Assembly (NCBI RefSeq): GCF_001550065.1
Contig: NZ_LRUB01000032.1
Location: 193,501 to 257,500, forward strand
From: Kordiimonas lipolytica
GTDB taxonomy: Bacteria; Pseudomonadota; Alphaproteobacteria; Sphingomonadales; Kordiimonadaceae
Direction: 5' to 3'
Length of the DNA: 64,000 nt
The translations under genes and the position numbers were made by a program. How positions within the stretch are numbered: position 1 is the stretch's first letter; each line of letters starts with the position of its first letter. A model generated the notes under the pieces. The model was not told the DNA's origin. It saw only the letters and a list, made by a program, of their open reading frames with translations, and made no database searches. Below are positions 45,282 through 53,769 of the stretch, one piece after another.

Positions 45282-46664
45282 TTACGCCTGCCGGAACAGG
45301 CCCCACTTCAGCGCTTGCCGCTTGCGCGCGTTATTCAGCGTGACCACCGCCAGCAGCAAAAGGCACAGCTCCGCCACCGGCCCGGCCCACCAGATGCCCA
45401 CCTCGCCGAACAGCTTCGGCATCAGGAACACCAGCGGGATGGCGAACAGATAGGGTTTCGTGAGCCCCAATAGTGCGGCCTGCGCCACCTTGCCGATGGC
45501 CTGGAAATAGTTCGCGAGCAAGAGAAGCGGCCCGCCGATGGCGAACATGGACACCATCACCGGCATGATGCGCACAATCTCCGCCACTACGCTGGCATCA
45601 TCCACGAACATGTATCCGATGCGGCTGGCGAAAGTGATCAGCGCGGCTTCCACCAACAGGCAATAGGCCAGTGCCACCGCAATCGCGAGACCGAGGCCGC
45701 GGTTCGAGCGGTGCCACAGTTCAGCGCCGTAATTGTTGCCCACAATCGCCTGCATGGCCTGCGACAGCCCAAGAAGCGGCAGGATCACAAAGGTGGTGGT
45801 GCGCGTGATGATGCCGTAGGCCGAAACGGTTTCGCCATACTGGCTGGTTTCCACCAGCTGAAGCGACGCCAGAACCGCCGCGGAGACGAGCGACACCCCC
45901 AGGAAATTGAGGCTGGGCGGAATGCCAAGCGCAAGCGTTGCCCGCCAGCGCACGTGCAGGCCGTGCGCCAGGAAGGCAGATGGCCTGATGACTGTGCGGC
46001 CCCATGTGCGGTAGGCGATCACGCAGGCGAAGGCCACAAGCTGCGCCAGCACCGTGCCGTATGCAGACCCCGCCACGCCAAACTCAAGCCGTGCGATCAG
46101 CACATAGTTGAAGACGATATTCAGCACCGAGACCATCAGGCTGATGCCCGCCATCAGGCCCAGGTGCCCTTCGCTCCGCATCGCGTCAGAATTTAGCGAC
46201 AGGGTGAACATGATGGGCGATGCGACAATCATAATGCTGATATAGGTATGGCCCATATCGGCCATCGGCCCCGCGCTGCCCGCGAACAGGCGCGCCATGT
46301 CGGTGCCAACCACACTGAAAGCCGCGATCAGCACGCAGCAGATCAGGAACGCAAGGCCGTGCGCGCCCACAAAAACCGCCTGCGCGTCATCATGATTGCC
46401 CGCGCCAAGGGCACGCGACACCTGGCTGGCCATGCCGCTTGACACCAGCGTCGAAAGCGCAACAAGCAGCATGAAAATGGGGAACATCAGCGTCACGGCG
46501 CCAAGCGCCTCAGGCCCCACATAAAGACCGAGGAACAAGGCATCGATAAGCGTCACCGCCCCGTTCATGCCCATGACAATGATGATGGGGAGCGCCGTTC
46601 TTGCGAAAACGCCGCCCAGTGATCCAGTGAGATAAGGGTTACTGGATGAGAGATTATTAGACAC
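45282..46664 (-). CDS. MATE family efflux transporter
   Basis: A 460-residue protein with 12 membrane helices in two bundles. Typical MATE features are an early LPIIIVMGMNGAVTLIDALFLG helix, SGMASQVSRALGAG, and the matching second-half GLSQAMQAIVGNNYGA. It expels cationic drugs or metabolites across the inner membrane using Na+ or H+. A GTG start at 46664 is preferred since AAAGGAAA precedes it; ATGs upstream (46718) would add a polar lead. No regulator is adjacent. Confidence 0.9.
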   Translation of the reverse strand: MSNNLSSSNPYLTGSLGGVFARTALPIIIVMGMNGAVTLIDALFLGLYVGPEALGAVTLMFPIFMLLVALSTLVSSGMASQVSRALGAGNHDDAQAVFVGAHGLAFLICCVLIAAFSVVGTDMARLFAGSAGPMADMGHTYISIMIVASPIMFTLSLNSDAMRSEGHLGLMAGISLMVSVLNIVFNYVLIARLEFGVAGSAYGTVLAQLVAFACVIAYRTWGRTVIRPSAFLAHGLHVRWRATLALGIPPSLNFLGVSLVSAAVLASLQLVETSQYGETVSAYGIITRTTTFVILPLLGLSQAMQAIVGNNYGAELWHRSNRGLGLAIAVALAYCLLVEAALITFASRIGYMFVDDASVVAEIVRIMPVMVSMFAIGGPLLLLANYFQAIGKVAQAALLGLTKPYLFAIPLVFLMPKLFGEVGIWWAGPVAELCLLLLAVVTLNNARKRQALKWGLFRQA

Positions 46665-46814
46665 GGAAATTTCCTTTGTCTGGCCTCTCAAATCAGGGAT
46701 GGTTGCCCGCATTGCCACCGGCTTGAAAGGCCGTATGGAAATTCATGTCCATGAATCCAGCACTTCACCAAGACAATGTCCGCGGGCGGCGGGCGGCTGG
46801 AGCCCATGCGCGGC

Positions 46815-46988
46815 TTATACGCCCGAAAAAGCCGATTGTAAACCGGGCGCGGGCGAGTAGGCAAGTCCAGCACCTGGGCACCGGGCGGGGAATTGGTCGC
46901 GCAGGCTGGCGGCATAGAAGACGCCCTCGTCTTCGCCCGCCGCCAGAATGGCGGCTGGCAGGGCAAGACAGTCGGCCTCTAGACTTGG
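46815..46988 (-). pseudogene. Possible remnant of a lost gene (C-terminal fragment)
   Basis: An open frame on the minus strand reads ADCLALPAAILAAGEDEG then VFYAASLRDQFPAR and stops at TAA 46817-46815. Third codon positions are almost all G or C, as in real genes of this genome, but there is no start codon and the frame meets a stop just upstream (47004-47006), within the neighbouring gene. It may be the end of a gene truncated when the gene at 46979-47404 arrived. I cannot name the family. Confidence 0.35.
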
Positions 46989-47404
46989 CCTGCCAGCAGT
47001 TCTTCAATGTATATGGGGTTTGGGTTTTCTGCTGGTCGCAGGTCCACGCGACCATTTGACCGCCTGTAATGCGCTTCGATCTCGTCGAGCGTCTCTTGAT
47101 CCGCGTCTCTAGCCAGGCTTCTCACTTCCTGCTGATGCCACCGACAGAAATCGGCACCGTAGTCGTTCGGCGACACCTCCAGAAAATATGCCGCCAGAGC
47201 GATAAACTGGTCCTTTGAAAAGCGCCACCTTACCACATACAAAAAGGAACAGTGGGGTTCATACGCGGTCTCAACCCAAAGTGCGCTGCATTCTGGGCAC
47301 TCGAGCAAAATCAGCCAGCCACCGCACGCCCGGGCCAGTTCTTGCCCATCAGGAACAGGACCGGTCCAAAGACTTTTTCGATCAGACAGGCAGGTACCAC
47401 ACAT
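46979..47404 (-). CDS. Hypothetical protein with two CxxC pairs (zinc-ribbon-like)
   Basis: A 141-residue cytoplasmic protein. MCGTC at the start and LLECPECSALW near residue 35 give two CxxC pairs that could bind one zinc ion. A middle segment rich in aromatics (HCSFLYVVRWRFSKDQ) follows, and then an acidic helical C-terminal part. I do not recognise the family. Codon use is less GC-biased at third positions than neighbouring genes, which suggests acquisition from elsewhere. The start at 47404 avoids overlap with the IalB gene; a longer frame runs to 47431. It could be an orphan immunity or regulatory protein, but nothing shows that directly. Confidence 0.55.
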   Translation of the reverse strand: MCGTCLSDRKSLWTGPVPDGQELARACGGWLILLECPECSALWVETAYEPHCSFLYVVRWRFSKDQFIALAAYFLEVSPNDYGADFCRWHQQEVRSLARDADQETLDEIEAHYRRSNGRVDLRPAENPNPIYIEELLAGQV

Positions 47405-47405
47405 G

Positions 47406-47927
47406 TTACCGACAGGCTCTCGACGCCGCATTGTAGGCGGCGGTGAAGCCGCGCAGGCTGAAGGTGTCTCGGGTGTTGGTGCCGCGCTGGCTGGTGGCGC
47501 GGACTTCGAGGTTGATGCCCGCTTTCATGGCGGCCACGACGCTCCTATCATCCTTCGGGTCATAGGCCCAGGCGCCCGAGCCTTCGGTGAAGAACTGGTA
47601 ATTCTTCTGGCCGTCCACGCTGATGCGCGCTTCGCTGCCCTGCCGGATCGGGTAACCCACCACCACATTCACTTCATCCGTCACGCCAAAGGCAGGCCGG
47701 TGAGAGACTGTCATATAGATATCGCCACGGCTGGCGCCCTTGCGGCTGATCCAGGTTTTCTTCGGGACAGAGATCACATAGCAAACCTTGCTTGAGCCCG
47801 AGCCCGCAACCATGGCGTCCCAATCCTGATGGGTGGAAAGCTTGCGCGGGGTGCCCTGCGCAATAGCCGCTGCGGTGAAGCTGGTGACAAGAAGTGCCGT
47901 GAGTGTGAATGCCTTAAGCTGTCTCAT
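47406..47927 (-). CDS. Invasion-associated locus B (IalB) family protein
   Basis: A 173-residue periplasmic or outer-membrane protein with signal peptide (about 1-23, cleavage after AIA). The IalB domain shows a DWDAMV start, Cys in SKVCYVISVPK, MTVSHRPAFGVTDEVNVVVGYP, a FFTEGSGAWAYD region and a terminal Cys (RACR) that may pair with the first. AGGGAACCT directly precedes the ATG at 47927. The family is named from Bartonella but is general in alphaproteobacteria and not a virulence marker by itself. Exact function unknown. Confidence 0.87.
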   Translation of the reverse strand: MRQLKAFTLTALLVTSFTAAAIAQGTPRKLSTHQDWDAMVAGSGSSKVCYVISVPKKTWISRKGASRGDIYMTVSHRPAFGVTDEVNVVVGYPIRQGSEARISVDGQKNYQFFTEGSGAWAYDPKDDRSVVAAMKAGINLEVRATSQRGTNTRDTFSLRGFTAAYNAASRACR

Positions 47928-47987
47928 AGGTTCCCTGTTTTCCCGGTTTACTCTCAAATCTGCGGCGTGCGCCCTAAAGCATATGCC

Positions 47988-48554
47988 TTACTTGGTCTCA
48001 TTCTTCAACCGGCGTTCAATCCGGCTGAAACGGCCGCCATGCACATGGGCCGGCTTCTCTATCGGTTTGCCGCCCGGCATCACCGGCCTTTCGGCGAAAC
48101 CGCCGAGTAAGCGCAGGCGGTCATACATGACTATAGCACCTGCAGTGGCCACGTTAAGGCTGAACTTTGTCGGGATTTTGATCATATAGTCGCAGCGCTC
48201 TGCCATGGCGGGGGAAAGACTGGTGCGCTCACCCCCCAGCACATAGACAGCCTGCACCGGATGGCGAAAGCTTGGCAGGTCCACGGCATCGTCTGTCATC
48301 TCGATGCCCACAAGCTGGCAGCCCTGCGGCACATGCACATCTGCCGCCGTTTCATAATTATAAAAGGGGATCTGCGTGCTGCTTTTTGACGTGTCGGCGA
48401 AATCAGCGGTCACGAGCTCGCCAGTGTGGGAGATTTTCATCGGGTTCACAGCAAAAGCGAAAGACGCGCCAAAGGAATGGGCCGTGCGCACCAGATTGCC
48501 CACATTGCCCTCTTTTGACGGGCCGTCGATCCCGATCCCGAAATAGCCGCGCAT
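47988..48554 (-). CDS. TrmH/SpoU family RNA methyltransferase
   Basis: A 188-residue SPOUT methyltransferase. Motif 1 is NVGNLVRTAHSFGA, motif 2 is YVLGGERTSLS (knot Gly-Glu), and motif 3 is IPTKFSLNVATAGAIVMYDR (Ser-Leu-Asn with the SAM-binding trefoil knot). It methylates a ribose 2'-O in tRNA or rRNA; the exact site cannot be told. The ATG at 48554 has GGAG five bases ahead; that Shine-Dalgarno lies in the last codons of a broken upstream gene (48557-48664), showing a former operon. Confidence 0.9.
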   Translation of the reverse strand: MRGYFGIGIDGPSKEGNVGNLVRTAHSFGASFAFAVNPMKISHTGELVTADFADTSKSSTQIPFYNYETAADVHVPQGCQLVGIEMTDDAVDLPSFRHPVQAVYVLGGERTSLSPAMAERCDYMIKIPTKFSLNVATAGAIVMYDRLRLLGGFAERPVMPGGKPIEKPAHVHGGRFSRIERRLKNETK

Positions 48555-48556
48555 GG

Positions 48557-48664
48557 TCACTCCAAGCTTAAAATTGCCGCCACGCTTTCCCTGAGGATGG
48601 TGACCAGTTCCTCATCCATGTACCCATAGTCGTCCGGGATATCAAGGACGTGAGGATATTGGTC
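48557..48664 (-). pseudogene. C-terminal remnant of a protein-tyrosine-phosphatase-like gene (COG4551 type)
   Basis: A minus-strand frame reads DQYPHVLDIPDDYGYM then DEELVTILRESVAAILSLE and ends in TGA. The pattern of Ile-Pro-Asp-Asp-Tyr, Met, Glu-Leu and a closing helix matches my memory of the C-terminus of predicted protein tyrosine phosphatases (COG4551). No start codon or catalytic loop is left; upstream the frame runs into the MFS gene, whose stop codon shares two bases with it. This is most likely the tail of a gene cut off by arrival or rearrangement of the MFS gene. Confidence 0.6.
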
Positions 48665-49964
48665 ACACACCAGTGACCTCGTCCTTCACCCCTTCAGGAA
48701 CGCTGAAGCGGCTGGCATAGGGGTGGAAGGCGCCCACGCCGCAGGCCAGCATGATGGCCGCCGAGGCAACAAGAAGCGCGCCTTCAAGGTTGATCTCGAA
48801 CGCTGTGCCCATGATTACTGCGGCGATGGGCAACAGGCCGACCGACATGAACATGAGAAGGCTCATGACCCGGCCCAGGAGTTTTTCCGGCGTACGGTTC
48901 TGCAGAAGCGTGGTGAAATGCACCCACACCCAGCTGTCGCCACTGCCCGCGATAAAGAAAACCACCATGCCCCACCAATAGGGCGGGTAAAGCACAATGA
49001 GTGCAATCGTCGCGCCCGAAAAGCAGAAGAGCGAGAACATGATGCGGATGACACTCTCATCCCGAGGTGCCTTGAAAATCCCGGCCGAGGACGCACCAAG
49101 GAAGGCCCCGCTGCCATATGCCGCGATCTGCAGGCCGTAAATATAGGCACCTTCTTCGAACCTGAGGTCAGCAAGCGCGGGCAGGCCCACGAAAATCGGC
49201 GCCTGGAAGAAGAACTCAAGCGCGGCGATGCCCAGGAACCCCAGCCGGAAGGCGGGCACGGACCAGACAAAGCGGACAGCCACCTTGATCTCCTCCAGCA
49301 TGGAGGTGCCGCCCTCATCTTCTTTCTCCAGATTGCGCGTGCGCACAAAAAGGAGCGTGAGCGCAGAGGCAAAGAAGGTCAGGCCGTCAAGCGCGAAGGC
49401 GCGCGCCAGCCCCTGCTGGTCGTCGCCCAGGCCAATCGTGTGGGCGGCCACGGAATGGGTGCCCAGGCTAGCTTCGCCCGCAATCACGAACCCTGCGATC
49501 AGCGGCCCGATGATCACGCCCAGCCACATGGTGGTCTGGACAAGTGCGTTGCCTTCCTTCAGCTGGTCTTTCTTGACCAGGCTGGGAACAATCGAAGTGG
49601 TCGCGGGGTAGAAGAAGGCGTCGGCCACGCCGAATGCCAGCGCAATGGCGAAAACAATCACGATCGTGACGCTGCCTATGAACAGCAGATAAGCAAGCAG
49701 CGCCATCAGCCCCATGCGGATGACGTTGGTATAAAGCATCACCTTGCGGGGGCTGGTGCGGTCCACCACCGCGCCGCCCATCAGCATCAGGATCGCGCGC
49801 GGCAGGCCCTGAGCCGCAAACACCAAGCCCATCATGAATTCACTACCTGTCAGCTGCAGCACCAGCCAGGGGAAGGCAAGCATGCTGATATGATCCCCGA
49901 TCACGGAGATAAATTCCCCGATCCAGAAGATACGGAAGTTGCGATCTTTCAAAACCTGCAGCAT
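48663..49964 (-). CDS. MFS transporter (drug/enterobactin-exporter-like)
   Basis: A 433-residue protein with 12 membrane helices. N-terminal FRIFWIGEFISVIGDHIS, then GLPRAILMLMGGAVVDRTSPRKVM (motif A-like loop at about 50-75), and an acidic central loop between helices 6 and 7. The fold matches the EntS/MFS_3 group of exporters. Its last codons overlap a remnant of another gene, suggesting it was inserted here. Substrate unknown. The 107 bases upstream hold the shared promoter region with ispZ (divergent). Confidence 0.85.
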   Translation of the reverse strand: MLQVLKDRNFRIFWIGEFISVIGDHISMLAFPWLVLQLTGSEFMMGLVFAAQGLPRAILMLMGGAVVDRTSPRKVMLYTNVIRMGLMALLAYLLFIGSVTIVIVFAIALAFGVADAFFYPATTSIVPSLVKKDQLKEGNALVQTTMWLGVIIGPLIAGFVIAGEASLGTHSVAAHTIGLGDDQQGLARAFALDGLTFFASALTLLFVRTRNLEKEDEGGTSMLEEIKVAVRFVWSVPAFRLGFLGIAALEFFFQAPIFVGLPALADLRFEEGAYIYGLQIAAYGSGAFLGASSAGIFKAPRDESVIRIMFSLFCFSGATIALIVLYPPYWWGMVVFFIAGSGDSWVWVHFTTLLQNRTPEKLLGRVMSLLMFMSVGLLPIAAVIMGTAFEINLEGALLVASAAIMLACGVGAFHPYASRFSVPEGVKDEVTGV

Positions 49965-50071
49965 AACTAGCCTGCTTTCCTGCGTTGGTGGTGCGCTATC
50001 TAGCCAGCATGCCCGCGAACCGGCAAGCGAGAAATGTGATCACAAATTTGCGATGAGGCACCGAAACCACG

Positions 50072-50704
50072 ATGGATGACAAAAAGGCAACAGCTGAACT
50101 GACCCCAGAAGGCAAGCCAAAGCTGACCGGCTGGCGCAAATTCATGCTGGATTTCGGCCCGCTCCTGGTGTTTTTCCTGGCGTTCCGTATTGGCGAGGGC
50201 GACGAGCGTATCATCAACGCCACAATCCCCTTCATGATCGCGATTATTGTTGCCGCCATCTATTCCAAAGTGAAACAGGGCCATGTCAGCGCCATGCACA
50301 AATTCACGCTTGTGGTGGTGATGGTGATGGGCGGCTTGACCCTGTGGCTGCAAAGCGATGTCTTTGTGAAGATGAAGCTGACGCTGATCAATGGTGTGTT
50401 CGCCTCTATCCTGCTGTTCGGCCTTTTGACCGGGCGGCTTTACATCAAATCGATCATGGAGCTGGCCTTCCACCTGCCGGATACGGCCTGGCGGACGCTG
50501 ACACGCAACTATGCCATCTTCTTCATCGCGACCGCGCTTCTGAATGAGCTGATCTGGCGCACCCAAAGCGACGATTTCTGGATCAATTTCAAGACATTCG
50601 GCTATATAGGGCTGAACTTTGTCTTCCTGATGGCGCACATGCCCATGCTGATGAAGCATATGCCGGAAGAAGACGATCCCGATTCTGACCAGCCAAAACC
50701 CTAG
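50072..50704 (+). CDS. ispZ: Septation protein IspZ (YciB family)
   Basis: A 210-residue inner membrane protein with about five helices. Family features are DFGPLLVFFLAFR near the N-terminus, ATIPFMIAIIVAAIYS, GGLTLWLQSDVFVKMKLTLIN, and WRTLTRNYAIFFIATALLNE. It influences cell division and envelope synthesis and is common in alphaproteobacteria. The ends are charged and lie in the cytoplasm. Its stop overlaps the end of the convergent sulfotransferase gene by four bases. Confidence 0.9.
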   Translation: MDDKKATAELTPEGKPKLTGWRKFMLDFGPLLVFFLAFRIGEGDERIINATIPFMIAIIVAAIYSKVKQGHVSAMHKFTLVVVMVMGGLTLWLQSDVFVKMKLTLINGVFASILLFGLLTGRLYIKSIMELAFHLPDTAWRTLTRNYAIFFIATALLNELIWRTQSDDFWINFKTFGYIGLNFVFLMAHMPMLMKHMPEEDDPDSDQPKP

Positions 50705-51489
50705 GGTTTCAGGCGCTCGATCCAGCTGTCATCCTTTTCATAGCCCAGGATTTCAAGGGACTGCTGGTGTTTCTCCGCAAAGGCACGCCCCAGCGCCTGG
50801 TCAAACACAGTTTTCCATTGCTGCTTCTTGCCCGACCGCCCGTGCCCACCGACTGCATTCTTGTTATTGAACAGTGAATGCTTGAGAAAGGCGGGCGACG
50901 CTATCCTGAACGGCAGCTTCAGATACCGGCAGATTTTCCGGAACTCGGCAAGCTCGGTGTCCTCAATCAGGTCCTCATATCTGACCGTCAGGAAATTCCT
51001 GTCCAGAAAGGCTTGTTGCGCGCTGTCGCCTTTGGCGTCAGTCATGGCCGCGATGGTATCGGCGGCCACATTGTCCATTTCAAACCGGTAGCGATCTACC
51101 ATCGCGTCAAAGCTATTGATCATCTCGGCGTAGGTCTTGCCATCAAAAAAGGGCTTAGCTTCATGAAGCCAGGGCTCAACCGATTTCCCATGATAGTGCG
51201 CGCCGGAGATCACCACATCCCGCGGGTCCCGGATAATACGAATGCCCCGCACCTTCTTGGTCAGGAAGGGTTCGGGAAAAGCCGTGTGATCTTCAAGATA
51301 GATGGTGCCGTGGTCCGGCTCAAAGGCAGTGTCCTGCACATCCCGCAAATCCACAAAGCCTGCACCAGCAGCCTTCGCAATATCCTTGAACACCCGCCTC
51401 ATCCAGACCGTGCCTGTCTTGTGGTAGGTACCAACACAGCGGATTGGTGGTTCGGACGGGAAAATCAGGTCAGCCAGGCGGCGCAGCAT
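50701..51489 (-). CDS. Sulfotransferase domain protein
   Basis: A 262-residue enzyme with PAPS-binding motifs: TYHKTGTVWMRR (5'-phosphosulfate loop, Lys-Thr-Gly-Thr) near residue 22 and RDPRDVVISGAHYH (3'-phosphate site). These match the sulfotransferase 1/ST family that moves sulfate to hydroxyls of lipids, sugars or metabolites. A late GRSGKKQQWK segment fits the conserved C-terminal GxxGxxK region. It stands alone between ispZ and a Nudix gene; no carbohydrate cluster is present to suggest a target. Confidence 0.88.
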   Translation of the reverse strand: MLRRLADLIFPSEPPIRCVGTYHKTGTVWMRRVFKDIAKAAGAGFVDLRDVQDTAFEPDHGTIYLEDHTAFPEPFLTKKVRGIRIIRDPRDVVISGAHYHGKSVEPWLHEAKPFFDGKTYAEMINSFDAMVDRYRFEMDNVAADTIAAMTDAKGDSAQQAFLDRNFLTVRYEDLIEDTELAEFRKICRYLKLPFRIASPAFLKHSLFNNKNAVGGHGRSGKKQQWKTVFDQALGRAFAEKHQQSLEILGYEKDDSWIERLKP

Positions 51490-51594
51490 AGGAATTCAAC
51501 ATTTTTTGGGAACATCAGGTTCCTGACATACACGCATTAGAGGCCCAAATAAAGCCTTCCGAGCAGACTTCAGGGTGATGGCCCGCCTTGGGCG

Positions 51595-52119
51595 CTACAC
51601 AGGATTGGTGAAAGGCGCGAAACCGGATTTCCCCATGGCCTCCCGATAGTGCGCAAGCACCCAGTGCACGCTTGGGAAAGCCAGATCGTCCCAGGGGATG
51701 TCTTCCCACGCGAACAGGCCAACCTCCAGGCTTTCAAACCCCGGTGCGAAGTCTGGCGCATTGAGCGTCGCCCGATACATCATGTGTACCTGACTGATAT
51801 GCCGGACCGAATAGATGGCCAGAAGGTCGCGAATCTCAATATGTGCTGTTGCTTCCTCATAGGCTTCGCGCACAGCGCCCTCGTCCGGGCCTTCGCCCAT
51901 CTCCAGAAAGCCGGCTGGGATGGTCCATTTGCCTTTTTGCGGATAAATGGCGCGCTTGCACAAAAGGATTTTGCCGTCATGCTCCACCACTGCGCCCGCA
52001 ATGATGCGCGGGTTCTCATAAGCGATAAAGCCACAGTCACGGCAGACAAGCCGTTCACGCTCATCGCCGTCAGGGACGGTATGATGGAAATTCTTCGGTG
52101 GTCTTGTTGGGTCAGCCAT
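51595..52119 (-). CDS. Nudix hydrolase with N-terminal zinc-ribbon
   Basis: A 174-residue cytoplasmic pyrophosphatase. CRDCGFIAYENP (about 25-36) is half of a zinc ribbon as seen in NudC-like proteins. The Nudix box runs from GFLEMGEGPDEGAV through REAYEEATA and matches the consensus except that the Gly before the last position is Thr. Likely substrates are NADH, ADP-ribose or similar nucleotide diphosphates. The second Cys pair of a full ribbon is not seen. It is 49 bases downstream of the hypothetical gene at 52169-52528. Confidence 0.88.
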   Translation of the reverse strand: MADPTRPPKNFHHTVPDGDERERLVCRDCGFIAYENPRIIAGAVVEHDGKILLCKRAIYPQKGKWTIPAGFLEMGEGPDEGAVREAYEEATAHIEIRDLLAIYSVRHISQVHMMYRATLNAPDFAPGFESLEVGLFAWEDIPWDDLAFPSVHWVLAHYREAMGKSGFAPFTNPV

Positions 52120-52168
52120 ACCCTGAAATCTAAGGCGGACCGGCGCCCTGTCCAGCCCTTAATCTACG

Positions 52169-52528
52169 CTAGACCCGAATATCAATGATCTGCCCAAGCG
52201 GCACATCGCGCTGGCTTGATAATTGCTCGGAAAGCCGCCCGATAGGTGCTTCGCGCTGGCCCGTGCCAATATCGCTGACGCGGCTTTGCGCAGCCTCAAG
52301 CTCCTGCGCGGACGACAGGTTTCCACTGCGGTTCGATTTTTCCGATTGCTGCGCCGGTGCCTGACGGTTGCCTTCGCTCTGGCGCGCGCGGATGCGCTCC
52401 TCGATCACGTCCGTCGGGCGGGGCGTCAGGTCGAGCTTGTTGACTGCTGCCCGCTGGCCGCGGCCACTTTGAAGCTGCGCCTGCAGTTGGGACTGGAGCC
52501 CAGAGGCGTTCGGGTTAATGTCGACCAT
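52169..52528 (-). CDS. Hypothetical Gln/Ser/Arg-rich protein
   Basis: A 119-residue, highly polar protein with no signal peptide or membrane helix, rich in Gln, Ser, Arg and Glu, and probably disordered (e.g. LQSQLQAQLQSGRGQR, RARQSEGNRQAPAQQS). It ends in PLGQIIDIRV, a hydrophobic tail that may form a strand. I recognise no family. Codon use is GC-rich at third positions like neighbouring genes, supporting it as real. It may be a small structural or flagellum-associated protein, but nothing here proves that. Confidence 0.55.
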   Translation of the reverse strand: MVDINPNASGLQSQLQAQLQSGRGQRAAVNKLDLTPRPTDVIEERIRARQSEGNRQAPAQQSEKSNRSGNLSSAQELEAAQSRVSDIGTGQREAPIGRLSEQLSSQRDVPLGQIIDIRV

Positions 52529-52680
52529 GGTCTTTTGACCTCAATCTCACGGGTAAGGCTATTTTAGCGCTTGAATCTGGCAGACGAATTCTTCGGGCCG
52601 ATTGATGTTCCGGTTTCCTCAGGAGCCTTTTGGGTCAAAGCTCCTGACGCGCAGCATACTGCGCAATTCTGACCAGAGTG

Positions 52681-53769
52681 TTAAAGATTGGGGTCCGAAC
52701 GCAAATTGTCAAGAAACGCCTGCAGGCCAGCTGCCTTTTCGCCCGAAACATGGCTCAGACCGCGTTCAAGGGCGTCAATTGCCGCTTCTTTGTCGCCCAG
52801 CGTCAGGTGTGACCGCGCCAGCATGAGCCAGCCTTGAGGGTCATCCGGCGCCGATTCGAGCCGCGCTTCAAGCCGCTCCATCATGCTGGCGATAAAGGCC
52901 TGGCGCTCTTCTTCGGTCATGCCCTCAACCGATGCCATCTGGTCCTGCGTCAGCTTCGGCGGCGCCACGCCAAGGGTTGAAAGCTGGCGCTGGAGCATCG
53001 GCATCCAGGGCGCGTCAGGCGAAGACCTGTCAGCAAGCGCGGTCCAGGCAGCCTTCGCACCCATTTCGTCACCGGCCTGAAGCCGGGCAAGGCCCAGATA
53101 ATATTGCCCCGCCGCGTGATCCGGGAAATCCTGAATCAGACCCGCGAGCACAAGGCGCGCGGACGGCGAAATCTGGCCAGACGACATGGCGATCATCGCC
53201 TCAAGCTGCTGCGCGCGCCACGTAGCGTTCGCAGGGTCCAGCTCTGCCAGTTTACTGAAGGCGTTTGCGGCTGTTGAGAAATCCCTGACTGACCGTGCGG
53301 TTTTTGCCAGAACCTCCCAGGCCTTCATATCCAGCGGGTTGTCCCTAAGGTGCTTCTTGATGGTCTTTATGGCTTCACCGAAAGTCATGCCGCCTTCTTC
53401 AACCAGTTGGTCAAGCCCGCTGACCACCATGCCGGGTTTGGCCGGCAGCGTCGGGCGGCCCATAAAGCCGTATAGCGCAAAGGCGGCAACAAGGGCAGCG
53501 CCCGCAATCAGGAAAGGCAGGCGCCCATCTCCTGCAGCGGAGCCAGCCCGCGTCTGCTGTTTGGCAGCCTTTAGGATGCGGCGCTCGACCTCCAGCTTTG
53601 CCGCACGCGCGCTTTCCGCATCCACCATGCCGCGTGCCTCGTCTTCCGAAATCTCTTCAAGCTGGGCACGGTAATGGTCCAGCGGATCAACGGTTTCACC
53701 GCGGCGACGCCCCATGATCAATGTGGCTGCTGCCAGAAGTGCGGTCAGGACAAGAAGAAGCCAAATCAT
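52681..53769 (-). CDS. ccmI: Cytochrome c-type biogenesis protein CcmI
   Basis: A 362-residue apocytochrome chaperone. N-terminal helix (about 1-19), a short acidic segment, a second helix near 90-105 (FLIAGAALVAAFALYGFMG), then a periplasmic TPR domain (about 130-350; MKAWEVLAKTARSV, ALAYYYLGLARLQAGD-like and GWLMLARSHLTLGD helices). It presents apocytochromes to CcmF. It is the last gene of the ccm operon and overlaps ccmH by four bases. Standard two-helix plus TPR layout of alphaproteobacteria. Confidence 0.92.
   Translation of the reverse strand: MIWLLLVLTALLAAATLIMGRRRGETVDPLDHYRAQLEEISEDEARGMVDAESARAAKLEVERRILKAAKQQTRAGSAAGDGRLPFLIAGAALVAAFALYGFMGRPTLPAKPGMVVSGLDQLVEEGGMTFGEAIKTIKKHLRDNPLDMKAWEVLAKTARSVRDFSTAANAFSKLAELDPANATWRAQQLEAMIAMSSGQISPSARLVLAGLIQDFPDHAAGQYYLGLARLQAGDEMGAKAAWTALADRSSPDAPWMPMLQRQLSTLGVAPPKLTQDQMASVEGMTEEERQAFIASMMERLEARLESAPDDPQGWLMLARSHLTLGDKEAAIDALERGLSHVSGEKAAGLQAFLDNLRSDPNL

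Noticed and set aside
48723..49970. A 415-codon plus-strand frame opposite the MFS gene
   Set aside because: His/Gln/Arg-rich composition typical of an antisense shadow; the minus-strand product is a clear 12-helix transporter.
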